From Streptomyces althioticus (GTDB lineage Bacteria > Actinomycetota > Actinomycetes > Streptomycetales > Streptomycetaceae), in NCBI GenBank assembly GCA_014649355.1, contig BMSW01000007.1, positions 248,001 to 312,000 on the forward strand: a DNA stretch of 64,000 bases, read 5' to 3'. The stretch's first letter is position 1. Every line of letters begins with the position of its first letter. Below the pieces are notes generated by a model. That model was given only the letters and a program-made list of their open reading frames with translations, made no database searches and had not been told where the DNA came from. Made by a program: the position numbers and the translations under genes. This document shows, piece after piece, positions 7,190 to 16,400 of the stretch.

Positions 7190-7990
7190 ATGAGTGAGGA
7201 ACGGTTCGGGGAGTTCGTGCTGGTGCGGCGGCACGAGCGGGGGCATGTCGCGGAGCTCGTCCTCGACCGGCCGAAGGCCATGAACGCGGTGTCGACCGAG
7301 ATGGCCCGTTCGATCGCCGGCGCCTGTACCGCGCTGGGCGAGGACCGCGACGTACGGGCGGTGGTGCTGACCTCGTCGCACGAGCGGGCGTTCTGCGTGG
7401 GGGCCGATCTGAAGGAGCGGAACTCGTTCAGCGACGCTGATCTGGTGCGGCAGCGGCCTGTGGCGCGGGCTGCCTACACCGGGGTGCTGGAACTGCCGGT
7501 GCCCGCCATCGCCGCCGTGCACGGGTTCGCCCTGGGCGGTGGGTGCGAGCTCGCTCTGTCGTGCGACGTGATCGTGGCCGACCGTACCGCCGTCATCGGG
7601 CTGCCCGAGGTGTCCGTCGGTGTCATCCCGGGCGGGGGCGGTACGCAGCTGCTGCCCCGGCGGGTCGGGTCGGCGAGGGCCGCCGAGCTCATCTTCACCG
7701 CGCGGCGGGTCGAGGCCGAGGAGGCCCGGGAGATCGGGCTCGTGGATGTGCTGGTGGACGAGGGGCGGGACCGTGAGGACGCGCTCGCCATGGCCGCGCG
7801 GATCGCCGGGAACTCGCCCGTGGGGCTGCGGGCCGCCAAGCGGGCGCTGCGTCTGGGGCACGGGCTCGACCTGCCGGCCGGCCTCGAGGTCGAGGACGCG
7901 GCCTGGCGTTCCGTGGCGTTCTCCGGGGACCGGGCCGAGGGCGTGGCCGCCTTCAACGAGAAGCGGCGGCCGGAGTGGCCCGGCGAGTGA
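7190..7990 (+). CDS. Enoyl-CoA hydratase/isomerase family protein
   Basis: 266 residues, a complete crotonase-fold enzyme of acyl-CoA metabolism. The oxyanion-hole segment is CVGADLKERN. The two acidic residues typical of hydratases are present: Glu in GGGCELALSCD and Glu in GLPEVSVGVIPGGGGTQLLPR. The second carboxylate makes hydratase activity more likely than a pure isomerase or demethylase. ATG 7190 follows CCGGAGGG at a short distance. It is probably monocistronic with its own operator-like repeat; the downstream GGDEF gene starts 43 bases later and may be co-transcribed. The acyl substrate cannot be inferred. Confidence 0.9.
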   Translation: MSEERFGEFVLVRRHERGHVAELVLDRPKAMNAVSTEMARSIAGACTALGEDRDVRAVVLTSSHERAFCVGADLKERNSFSDADLVRQRPVARAAYTGVLELPVPAIAAVHGFALGGGCELALSCDVIVADRTAVIGLPEVSVGVIPGGGGTQLLPRRVGSARAAELIFTARRVEAEEAREIGLVDVLVDEGRDREDALAMAARIAGNSPVGLRAAKRALRLGHGLDLPAGLEVEDAAWRSVAFSGDRAEGVAAFNEKRRPEWPGE

Positions 7991-8033
7991 CCTCGATGTC
8001 TCGATAAGCGGAAAATCTCCCTAATCTGGGGGA

Positions 8034-9185
8034 ATGGGTGAGGAGAGCCGCCTGGCGGCCGTGGTGGCGCTGGCACAGGGCATGGCCGCCGCGCACAGTT
8101 CGCGGGAGGCGTGGCGGGCCGCCGCCGGCGGGGCTCGCCGGGCCCTGGGCGGGAGCTTCGCCGCGCTGTCCGTGTGGGAGCGGGAGCTCGGACGGCTGCG
8201 GGTGCTGGTGAACGTCGGGGAGCTCGCCGAGGGGGAGGAGGAGTTCCCCGAGGACGAGTCGTACCCGGTGCACCAGTTCGCCGAGATCACCGAGTTCCTG
8301 CACGAGCGGTGGGCCGGCGGGGGCGAGCCCGACGCCTGGGTGGAGACCGCGCAGGGCCCCGAGGAGGGGCGCGCCGGGTACTGCCACCAGCGGGTGGCGG
8401 CGCTGCGGCGGCGCGGGCGCGGCTGCTGCGTGGTCGCGCCGATCGTGCTGCACGGGCGGGCCTGGGGCGAGCTGTACGTGGCCCGGCCGGTGGGCGAGCC
8501 CGTGTTCGGAGGGGCGGACGCCGACTTCGCGACCGTGCTGGCCGCCGTGGTGGCCGCGGGGATCGCGCAGACCGAGCGGCTGGAGGAGGCGCGGCGGCTG
8601 GCCTTCACGGACTCGCTGACGGGGCTGGCGAACCGGCGGGCCGTGGACGCCCGGCTGGACGAGGCGGTCGAGCTGCACCGGCGGGACGGGGCCGTCGTCA
8701 GCCTGGTGGTGTGCGACGTCAACGGGCTGAAGCGGGTCAACGACACCCTCGGGCACTCCGTGGGGGACCGGCTGCTGGAGCGGTTCGGGAGCGTGCTGTC
8801 GCTGTGCGGGGCGATGCTGCCGGGCGCCCTGGCGGCGCGGCTCGGCGGGGACGAGTTCTGTCTGCTGGCGGTGGGACCGTCCGCCGACGAGGTGGTCAAG
8901 GCGGCCGACGAGGTGTGCCGGCGAGCCGTGGAGCTGGACATCGGCGACGGTGTGGCGTGCGGGGTGGCGTCCACGGAGGACCCGATCGGGCCGGTGCGCT
9001 CGGCGCGGCGGCTGTTCCGGCTGGCGGACGCGGCGCAGTACCGGGCCAAGGCCGAGCGGGCCGCGCACCCCGTGGTGGCCGGGCGGGAGGGGCCGGACGA
9101 CCCCGTGGTGCGGCTCGCGGACGAACCCTCGCGGGAGGCCGACGGGGAGCGGCGCCGGTTCCGCGGGCGGCACGCGCCCGGGTAA
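8034..9185 (+). CDS. GAF-GGDEF diguanylate cyclase
   Basis: 383 residues: a GAF-like sensor at about 10-180, then a GGDEF domain at 185-345 with DSLTGLANRR and an intact GGDEF at 271-275. It should make c-di-GMP, which in Streptomyces controls BldD and the timing of development. The RxxD product-inhibition site expected just upstream is replaced (LPGA), so allosteric feedback is probably absent. No transmembrane segment is seen, so it is cytosolic. I recall the S. coelicolor gene next to hutH being called cdgE but leave the symbol open. A GGGGGA ribosome binding site precedes ATG 8034. The tail after 345 is basic and disordered. Confidence 0.88.
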   Translation: MGEESRLAAVVALAQGMAAAHSSREAWRAAAGGARRALGGSFAALSVWERELGRLRVLVNVGELAEGEEEFPEDESYPVHQFAEITEFLHERWAGGGEPDAWVETAQGPEEGRAGYCHQRVAALRRRGRGCCVVAPIVLHGRAWGELYVARPVGEPVFGGADADFATVLAAVVAAGIAQTERLEEARRLAFTDSLTGLANRRAVDARLDEAVELHRRDGAVVSLVVCDVNGLKRVNDTLGHSVGDRLLERFGSVLSLCGAMLPGALAARLGGDEFCLLAVGPSADEVVKAADEVCRRAVELDIGDGVACGVASTEDPIGPVRSARRLFRLADAAQYRAKAERAAHPVVAGREGPDDPVVRLADEPSREADGERRRFRGRHAPG

Positions 9186-9243
9186 GGGGCGCGGCCCGGA
9201 TCCGGTGGTGACAGTGAGGCATTCACTGCGTAGGCTCCTGAAT

Positions 9244-10788
9244 ATGGATATGCACACAGTGGTGGTGGGGACATCGGGCGTGACCGCGTCCGACGTGCTG
9301 GCCGTGGCGCGCGACGGCGCCCGCGTCGAACTGTCCGAGGAGGCGGTCGCCGCCCTCGCCGCGTCCCGCGAGATCGTGGACGCCCTGGCCGCCAAGCCGG
9401 ACCCGGTCTACGGGGTGAGCACCGGCTTCGGCGCCCTGGCGACCCGGCACATCAGCCCGGACCTGCGGGCGCAGCTCCAGCGCAACATCGTCCGCTCGCA
9501 CGCCGCCGGCATGGGACCGCGGGTGGAGCGGGAGGTCGTCCGCGCGCTGATGTTCCTGCGGCTCAAGACCCTCTGCTCCGGGCACACCGGCGTCCGGCCC
9601 GAGGTCGCGCGGACCATGGCCGACGTGCTGAACGCCGGGATCACCCCCGTGGTCCACGAGTACGGCTCCCTCGGCTGCTCCGGCGACCTCGCCCCGCTCT
9701 CGCACTGCGCCCTCGCGTTGATGGGCGAGGGGGAGGCGGAGGGCCCCGACGGCACCGTGCGGCCCGCCGGCGACCTGCTGGCCGAGCACGGCATCCGGCC
9801 CGTCGAACTGCGCGAGAAGGAAGGGCTCGCCCTCCTCAACGGCACCGACGGCATGCTCGGCATGCTGGTCATGGCCCTCGCCGACCTGGACCTCCTCTAC
9901 CGGTCCGCCGACGTCACCGCCGCGCTCAGCCTGGAGGCGCTGCTCGGCACCGACAAGGTGCTCGCGCCCGAACTGCACGCCATCCGCCCGCACCCCGGCC
10001 AGGCCGCAAGCGCCGCCAACATGCTGGCCGTCCTCGAGGGTTCGGGACTGACGGGGCATCACCAGGACGACGCGCCCCGGGTCCAGGACGCCTACTCCGT
10101 GCGCTGCGCCCCGCAGGTCGCCGGCGCCGGACGCGACACCATCGCACACGCCCGCCTGGTCGCCGAGCGCGAACTCGCGTCGGCCGTGGACAACCCGGTG
10201 GTCTTGGCCGACGGCAGGGTGGAGTCCAACGGCAACTTCCACGGCGCCCCCGTCGCCTACGTGCTGGACTTCCTCGCCGTGGCCGTTGCCGACCTTGCAT
10301 CCATCACGGAGCGCCGCACCGACCGGCTGCTGGACAAGAACCGCAGCCACGGACTGCCGCCGTTCCTCGCCGACGACCCCGGCGTCGACTCCGGGCTGAT
10401 GATCGCCCAGTACACGCAGGCCGCCCTGGTCGGCGAGCTGAAGCGGCTCGCCGTGCCGGCGTCGGCGGACTCCATCCCGTCGTCCGCGATGCAGGAGGAC
10501 CACGTCTCGATGGGCTGGTCGGCGGCGCGCAAGCTGCGTACCGCCGTCGACGGCCTGACCAGGGTCGTCGCCGTGGAGCTGTACGCCGCCGCACGGGCCG
10601 TGGAGCTGCGCGAGGGCCTCACCCCCGCCCCGGCGACCCGGGAGGTGGTGAAGGTCCTGCGGGAGGCCGGCGTGGGCGGTCCCGGCCCCGACCGGTACCT
10701 GGCGCCCGACCTCGCCGCCGCGGAGGCCTTCGTCCGCGACGGGCGGCTGGTCGAGGCCGTGGAGCGGGTCACCGGGCCGCTGAGGTGA
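9244..10788 (+). CDS. hutH: Histidine ammonia-lyase
   Basis: 514 residues. It deaminates L-His to trans-urocanate, the first step of histidine use. The N-terminus MDMHTVVVGTSGVTASDV matches my memory of the S. griseus enzyme and fixes ATG 9244; the frame is open far upstream but that part is not protein-like. The MIO-forming triad is Cys145-Ser146-Gly147 in GSLGCSGDLAPLSH, rather than the common Ala-Ser-Gly. Other MIO-enzyme blocks (STGFGAL, NGTDGMLGMLVMAL, ESNGNFHGAP) are intact. No other hut genes are adjacent. A strong terminator follows six bases beyond the stop. Confidence 0.96.
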   Translation: MDMHTVVVGTSGVTASDVLAVARDGARVELSEEAVAALAASREIVDALAAKPDPVYGVSTGFGALATRHISPDLRAQLQRNIVRSHAAGMGPRVEREVVRALMFLRLKTLCSGHTGVRPEVARTMADVLNAGITPVVHEYGSLGCSGDLAPLSHCALALMGEGEAEGPDGTVRPAGDLLAEHGIRPVELREKEGLALLNGTDGMLGMLVMALADLDLLYRSADVTAALSLEALLGTDKVLAPELHAIRPHPGQAASAANMLAVLEGSGLTGHHQDDAPRVQDAYSVRCAPQVAGAGRDTIAHARLVAERELASAVDNPVVLADGRVESNGNFHGAPVAYVLDFLAVAVADLASITERRTDRLLDKNRSHGLPPFLADDPGVDSGLMIAQYTQAALVGELKRLAVPASADSIPSSAMQEDHVSMGWSAARKLRTAVDGLTRVVAVELYAAARAVELREGLTPAPATREVVKVLREAGVGGPGPDRYLAPDLAAAEAFVRDGRLVEAVERVTGPLR

Positions 10789-10793
10789 GACGG

Positions 10794-10827
10794 CCGGGGC
10801 CCCGCGGACGACTCCGCGGGGCCCCGG
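10794..10827. terminator. hutH terminator, possibly bidirectional
   Basis: Perfect 15-bp stem CCGGGGCCCCGCGGA, loop CGAC, TCCGCGGGGCCCCGG. It lies between the convergent hutH and sortase-substrate genes and could serve both. Confidence 0.85.
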
Positions 10828-10846
10828 TACGCCGTGGCAGGGGCGC

Positions 10847-11173
10847 TCAGAACTCCAGGCGCTCCCGGCGGACCGAGTAGACGACGAAGCCGGCGCCGAG
10901 GGCCAGACAGGCCGTGCCGCCGACGATGTACGGGGTGCTGTCGAAGCTGCCGGTATCCGCGAGGCGGACCTCCTGGCCGGTGCTCTCCAGGTGGGCCGTC
11001 GTCGCGCTCGACACGCCTCTCGCCTGCTCGGTGACCTGCGGGGAGGGGCTCGCGGACGGCGCGGTCCTGGCCGCGGCGTCCGAGGTCGCGTTCGCGGACG
11101 GGACGAACCACAGGGCGCCGAGCAGGGTGCCCGCGGCGGTGGCGGTCAGCAACGGACGGAGCGCGGATGACAC
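10847..11173 (-). CDS. Small LAxTG sortase substrate (cell-wall anchored protein)
   Basis: 108 residues with a complete cell-wall sorting layout. There is an N-terminal signal peptide (hydrophobic to about residue 30, cleavage near SANATSDA), a short Ser/Thr/Ala-rich middle, then the pentapeptide LADTG, a hydrophobic stretch (TPYIVGGTACLALGAGFVVY) and a basic tail SVRRERLEF. LAxTG is the recognition motif of class E sortases in Streptomyces, so the protein should be linked to peptidoglycan on the outer face. The exposed mature part is only about 50 residues, so it may be a spacer or surface-modifying peptide. GTG 11173 has AAGGGG upstream. Confidence 0.78.
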   Translation of the reverse strand: MSSALRPLLTATAAGTLLGALWFVPSANATSDAAARTAPSASPSPQVTEQARGVSSATTAHLESTGQEVRLADTGSFDSTPYIVGGTACLALGAGFVVYSVRRERLEF

Positions 11174-11861
11174 GGAATATCGATCCCCTTGTGGCGCTGG
11201 CGAATTGGCCGTGTGGGCTGATGGTAGTGAACCGCGCGGGTCACGGGAAAGTCACGGGAGCCCTTCCCTGTGCGCTCCGGGGCTGAGTCCGTGGAGTATG
11301 TGCCTGTTTGCCCGGTTCTGCCTGGAGGGGAGGGCGGGTAGCTGCTGAACAGGCTTGCGTGCAAAGGGTTGTGACTGAGGCCACAGTAAGAATCCCCGTG
11401 CTCTCTTACGTGTCCGTTCGTACTGGTCGGCGGGGGTGGCGAGGGGTCGGTCGGGGCGGAGGGCGTGCGGCGGCCGGCGGTCGGATCACGACCCGTACTC
11501 GCGTGAAGGGGGAAGCGGCGACGAGGATGGCGACCGGTTCGACGAGGGCTGCGAAGACGAGTCCGACGACGAAGAGTCCCACCGCGACGACGCGTCCCCG
11601 ACGGCGGGTTTCGCGCCGGCTGAGACGACTTGAGGAAATGTTGACCCCGGGAGGCAACCGACGCCCCGGGCCGGCACGTCTCAATCGGCGCACTGACCGG
11701 CGTTCCCGCGGTCCGCAACGGCGGACGTGGTGAGTCCCACATGCGTGGGATTCGGGAACCGGATCACCCGGTCGTAGCGTTGATGGTTGTGGACGAGGCG
11801 CCTCGGCTCCCGCCAGGGGCCTCGTGGGGTTGGGATTCTGGCAACGATGGAGAAGCGTGTG
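11174..11861. other. Long intergenic region with hairpins
   Basis: About 690 bases upstream of the L,D-transpeptidase gene. It includes the promoter of the sortase substrate and two short hairpins: GTCCGC-AACG-GCGGAC at 11711-11726 and TCCCAC-ATGC-GTGGGA at 11735-11750. The second lies about 110 bases before the lipoprotein gene and may be regulatory. Plus-strand frames here are Arg-rich and not convincing. One minus-strand frame could be a small membrane protein and is listed separately. Confidence 0.45.
11406..11582 (-). CDS. Possible small membrane protein, start uncertain
   Basis: A minus-strand frame reading MGLFVVGLVFAALVEPVAIL then VAASPFTRVRVVIRPP and a Pro/Arg tail, with third-position GC bias like real genes. 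The in-frame sequence just upstream (RLSRRETRRRGRVVAV) is a plausible cytoplasmic basic segment before a transmembrane helix. However, no ATG/GTG lies ahead of it, only an ATT at 11639, so the GTG at 11582 is used here. It could be a real 58-78 residue membrane protein or a chance frame in high-GC DNA. Confidence 0.3.
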   Translation of the reverse strand: MGLFVVGLVFAALVEPVAILVAASPFTRVRVVIRPPAAARPPPRPTPRHPRRPVRTDT

Positions 11862-13115
11862 ATGACGGACGGTAAGCGGCGGCGCAGGGGTCTGGCGGCC
11901 GCGTCCGCTCTGCTCGGCGGAGTTCTGGTGCTCTCGGCGTGCTCCGGCGGGGACGACGACGCCGCGGGCTCCGACGGCAAGGACACCTCGCAGGCGCAGG
12001 TCGACGAGGCGGCGGCCAAGAAGTCCTCCGAGGCGCAGATCAAGATCACGCCCAAGGACGGGTCGAACAACGCCTCCATCAACAACTCGGCCACGGTGAC
12101 CGTCGACAAGGGCGAGCTCACCGAGGTCACGATGACCACCGCCGACGGCACCGCCGTCGAGGGCCAGATATCGGCCGACAAGAAGAGCTGGAAGCCCAGC
12201 GGCCAGCTCGAGCGCGCCACCACCTACAAGCTGTCGGCCTCCGCGAAGGACTCCGAGGGCCTCGTCGCCCACGAGAACGCGTCCTTCACGACGGTCTCCC
12301 CGTCCAACAGCTTCATCGGCAACTTCACCCCGGACGACGGCACCACGGTCGGCGTCGGCATGCCCGTGTCGATCAACTTCGACAAGGCCATCACCAACAA
12401 GTCCGCCGTGCAGAAGGGCATCGAGGTGTCCTCCAGCAGCGGCCAGGAGGTGGCCTGCCACTGGTTCAACGCCAACCGCATGGACTGCCGTCCCGAGCAG
12501 TACTGGCAGGAGGGCTCCACCGTCACCCTGAAGCTGGCGCTCGACGGGGTCGAGGGCGCCGAGGGCGTCTACGGCGTCCAGCAGAAGACGGTCACCTTCA
12601 AGATCGGGCGCAACCAGGTCTCCTACGTCGACGCCAAGACCAAGCAGATGAAGGTCACGCAGAACGGCAAGACCGTCAAGACCATCCCGATCTCCGCCGG
12701 CGCGCCCGAGAACAAGACGTACGAGGGCCAGATGGTGATCTCCGAGAAGTTCAAGGAGACCCGGATGAACGGCGCCACGGTCGGCTTCACCGACGACGAC
12801 GGCAAGGGCGAGTACGACATCAAGGACGTGCCCCACGCCATGCGTCTGAGCACCTCCGGCACCTTCATCCACGGCAACTACTGGGGTGCGAAGTCCATCT
12901 TCGGCAGCGTCAACACCAGCCACGGCTGTGTGGGCCTCGCCGACGCCAAGGGCGCCAACGACCCGAGCACGCCGGGCGCCTGGTTCTACAACAACTCGAT
13001 CGTCGGTGACGTCGTGGTCGTGCAGAACACCGGCGACAAGACCATCGCCCCGGACAACGGCCTCAACGGCTGGAACATGAGCTGGGAGCAGTGGAAGGCC
13101 GGCTCCGCGGTCTGA
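11862..13115 (+). CDS. L,D-transpeptidase lipoprotein with Ig-like domains
   Basis: 417 residues. It cross-links peptidoglycan through 3-3 meso-Dap bonds or attaches to stem peptides, outside the membrane. A lipoprotein signal (MTDGKRRRRGLAAASALLGG then VLVLSACSGG, lipobox LSAC) is followed by two Ig-like domains, as in LdtMt2, and the YkuD catalytic domain at about 270-400. That domain carries HGNYWG and SHGCVGL with the catalytic Cys. GGAGAAG at 11849-11855 sits correctly for ATG 11862 (or GTG 11859); the earlier ATG at 11847 overlaps this site. It is monocistronic with a clear terminator downstream. Confidence 0.92.
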   Translation: MTDGKRRRRGLAAASALLGGVLVLSACSGGDDDAAGSDGKDTSQAQVDEAAAKKSSEAQIKITPKDGSNNASINNSATVTVDKGELTEVTMTTADGTAVEGQISADKKSWKPSGQLERATTYKLSASAKDSEGLVAHENASFTTVSPSNSFIGNFTPDDGTTVGVGMPVSINFDKAITNKSAVQKGIEVSSSSGQEVACHWFNANRMDCRPEQYWQEGSTVTLKLALDGVEGAEGVYGVQQKTVTFKIGRNQVSYVDAKTKQMKVTQNGKTVKTIPISAGAPENKTYEGQMVISEKFKETRMNGATVGFTDDDGKGEYDIKDVPHAMRLSTSGTFIHGNYWGAKSIFGSVNTSHGCVGLADAKGANDPSTPGAWFYNNSIVGDVVVVQNTGDKTIAPDNGLNGWNMSWEQWKAGSAV

Positions 13116-13146
13116 CGCCCCCTCCGCCACGAGAACCCACACCACA

Positions 13147-13198
13147 CGGCCGATGCCCTCGTCCCCTCCCTCGGGAGCGGTGACGGGGGCATCGGCCG
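13147..13198 (+). terminator. Terminator of the L,D-transpeptidase gene
   Basis: 12-bp perfect stem CGGCCGATGCCC / GGGCATCGGCCG closing a 28-base loop, 31 bases past the stop codon. Confidence 0.7.
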
Positions 13199-13413
13199 TC
13201 CGCGTCCCTCCCGCCCCAACCGCGCGGTTGTGTAACGGAGTTCCGGCGGCCACATCACAGTCACCCGGCGACTTCCCGACCACTGCCGAACCCCCTTGAG
13301 CCGCTTGATCACCGGTCGGCATACTCCGAGCACCGGGGGGTGCGCGCAGGCGTACGAGACCACCCCCGGCCGGGTGACGCCTCTGCCGCCCGGGAATCTC
13401 GCTAGGGGGAACC

Positions 13414-16400
13414 TTGCGCAGACAAGTCAACAGAGCATGCGCGGCCACGATCGCCACGGCGACCGCGGTGGCGCTCGCGGCGGGCATGGCCGGCCCCGCG
13501 TCGGCGAGCGGGGAGAAGGGCACGGCCGCCGGCCCGTCCGCGAGCGCGGCCGCGCTCAAGGGGAAGCACCGGGTCACCCTCATCACCGGTGACCGGGTCG
13601 CACTGGACGCCAAGGGCCGCGTCGTGGGCCTGGAGCCGGCCGAGGGCCGGGAGCACATACCCGTCCAGATCCGTCGCGCCGACGGCCGCACGCTGGTCGT
13701 CCCGGCCGACGCCGCCCGGCTGGTCGCGACCGGCAAGCTGGACCAACGCCTCTTCGACGTCACCGAGTTGAACAAGGCGGCGACCCGCACCGCGCACCGC
13801 GGCGGTCTGAAGGTCATCGTCGGCTACCGGGGCGCCGCGAAGACCGCCAAGGCCGACGTCCGCGACGCGGGCACGGTCCGCCGGGCGCTGTCGTCCCTGA
13901 ACGCGGACGCGGTCCAGACGCCGCACGAGGCCACCGCCGAGCTGTGGAAGGCCGTCACCGACGGCGACCGCACCGCCTCCGGTGTCGCCCGCGTGTGGCT
14001 GGACGGCGTCCGCAAGGCGGCCCTGGACACCTCGGTCGGACAGATCGGCACCCCGAAGGCGTGGGAGGCCGGCTACGACGGCAAGGGCGTCAAGATCGCC
14101 GTCCTCGACACCGGTGTGGACGCGACCCACCCGGACCTCAAGGGCCAGGTGACCGCGGCCAAGAACTTCACCTCCGCGCCCGGCACCGGCGACGTGGTCG
14201 GCCACGGCACCCACGTCGCGTCCATCGCGGCCGGCACGGGCGCCCAGTCCAAGGGCACGTACAAGGGCGTCGCGCCCGGCGCGAAGATCCTCAACGGCAA
14301 GGTCCTCGACGACTCCGGCTTCGGCGACGACTCCGGGATCCTCGCCGGCATGGAGTGGGCGGCCGCCCAGGGCGCCGACATCGTCAACATGAGCCTCGGC
14401 GGCATGGACACCCCGGAGACCGACCCGCTGGAGGCGGCGGTCGACAAGCTGTCCGCCGAGAAGGGCATCCTCTTCGCCATCGCGGCGGGCAACGAGGGCC
14501 CGCAGTCGATCGGTTCGCCGGGCAGCGCGGACTCCGCCCTCACCGTCGGCGCCGTCGACGACAAGGACAAGCTCGCCGAGTTCTCGTCCACCGGCCCGCG
14601 CCTCGGCGACGGCGCCGTCAAGCCGGACCTCACCGCCCCCGGCGTGGACATCACGGCCGCCTCGGCGAAGGGCAACGACATCGCCAAGGAGGTCGGCGAG
14701 AAGCCGGCCGGCTACATGACCATCTCCGGCACCTCGATGGCCACCCCGCACGTCGCGGGCGCCGCCGCGCTGCTCAAGCAGCAGCACCCGGAGTGGACGT
14801 ACGCGGAGCTGAAGGGCGCGCTGACCGCCTCCACCAAGGACGGCAGGTACACCCCGTTCGAGCAGGGCTCGGGCCGCGTCCAGGTGGACAAGGCGATCGC
14901 GCAGACCGTGATCGCGGAGCCGGTGTCGCTGAGCTTCGGCGTGCAGCAGTGGCCGCACGCCGACGACAAGCCGGTCACCAAGAAGCTCACCTACCGCAAC
15001 CTCGGCACCGAGGACGTCACGCTGAAGCTGACGTCGACGGCGACCGGCCCGAAGGGCAAGGCCGCCCCGGCCGGCTTCTTCACCCTCGGCGCCTCCACCC
15101 TGACCGTCCCGGCGAACGGCACGGCCTCCGTGGACGTCACCGCCGACACCCGCCTCGGCGGCACGGTCGACGGCACGTACTCGGCGTACGTGGTCGCCAC
15201 CGGCGCCGGCCAGAGCGTGCGCACCGCCGCCGCGGTGGAGCGCGAGGTCGAGTCCTACACCGTCACGCTGAAGGTCCTCGACCGCTCCGGCAAGGCCACC
15301 GCCAACTACACGACGTACCTGTCGGGCCTCAGCGGCCTCGGCAAGGACCGGTCGTTCGCGCCGTACGAGGCCGACGGCACCGTCAGCGTGCGCGTGCCCA
15401 AGGGCGGTTACGTCCTGGACGCCAGCGTGTTCGTGGGCGCCGACCCGGAGACGTGGCGGGGCGCCGACTGGCTCGCCCAGCCCAAGCTGGACGTCACCAG
15501 GAACACGACCGTGACGCTGGACGCCCGCAAGGCCAAGCCGGTCAAGGTCACCGTGCCCGGCAAGGCCGCCAAGGCGCAGTTCGCCGCGACCGACTTCACG
15601 ATCGAGACGAACGACGGCGCGGTCTCCTACGGCTGGTGGCTGGACAGCTTCAGCGGCTTCCGCACCGCGCACCTCGGCCCGCAGATCACGAACGGCACGC
15701 TGAGCCAGCAGTGGAACGCCCACTACAGCAACGGCGCCAAGGCGCAGTACAGCGCCGTCAGCGGCGGCAAGGTGAAGAAGGTCGCCACCGGTTACACCCG
15801 TGCCTTCAAGGCCAAGGAGTTCGCCACCGTCCAGGTCGGCATGGGCGCCGCGGCGAGCGGCAAGAAGGGCGCCGTCAGCGCGTTCGGCTGGCTGCCCGGC
15901 GGCTCGGGCGCGTCCGGCTTCTCGCAGGAGCAGAAGCTGCCCAGCACCCGCACGCTGTACCTGTCCACGGTCAACGGCGTGACGTGGGACCTCGACTTCG
16001 AGCAGCTCGGCGGGGTCGACGAGGAAGGCTGGCCCGTCTACGAAGCCGGTTACAACATCGGCGCCGGCAGGACCTACAAGGGCGGCAAGACCTACAAGGA
16101 GACCGTGAACACGGCCGTCTTCGGCCCGCGTCTCACCTCGTCCTACGGTGTCTTCCGCGACGGCAACGCCATCTACGGCCTGATCCCGCTGTTCTCCGAC
16201 GGCAAGGGCCACGTGGGCTCCTCCGACCACTCCTCGGCCGTCACAACCCTCTACCGCAACGGAAAGAAGGTCGGCTCCCACAACGACCCGCTGTCCGGCG
16301 AGGAGAGCTTCACCGTCCCGTCCGGTGACGCCGCCTACCGGCTGACCACCTCGGTCAGGCGGAGCGCCAAGGTCGCCGCCACGTCCACCCGCATCGACGC

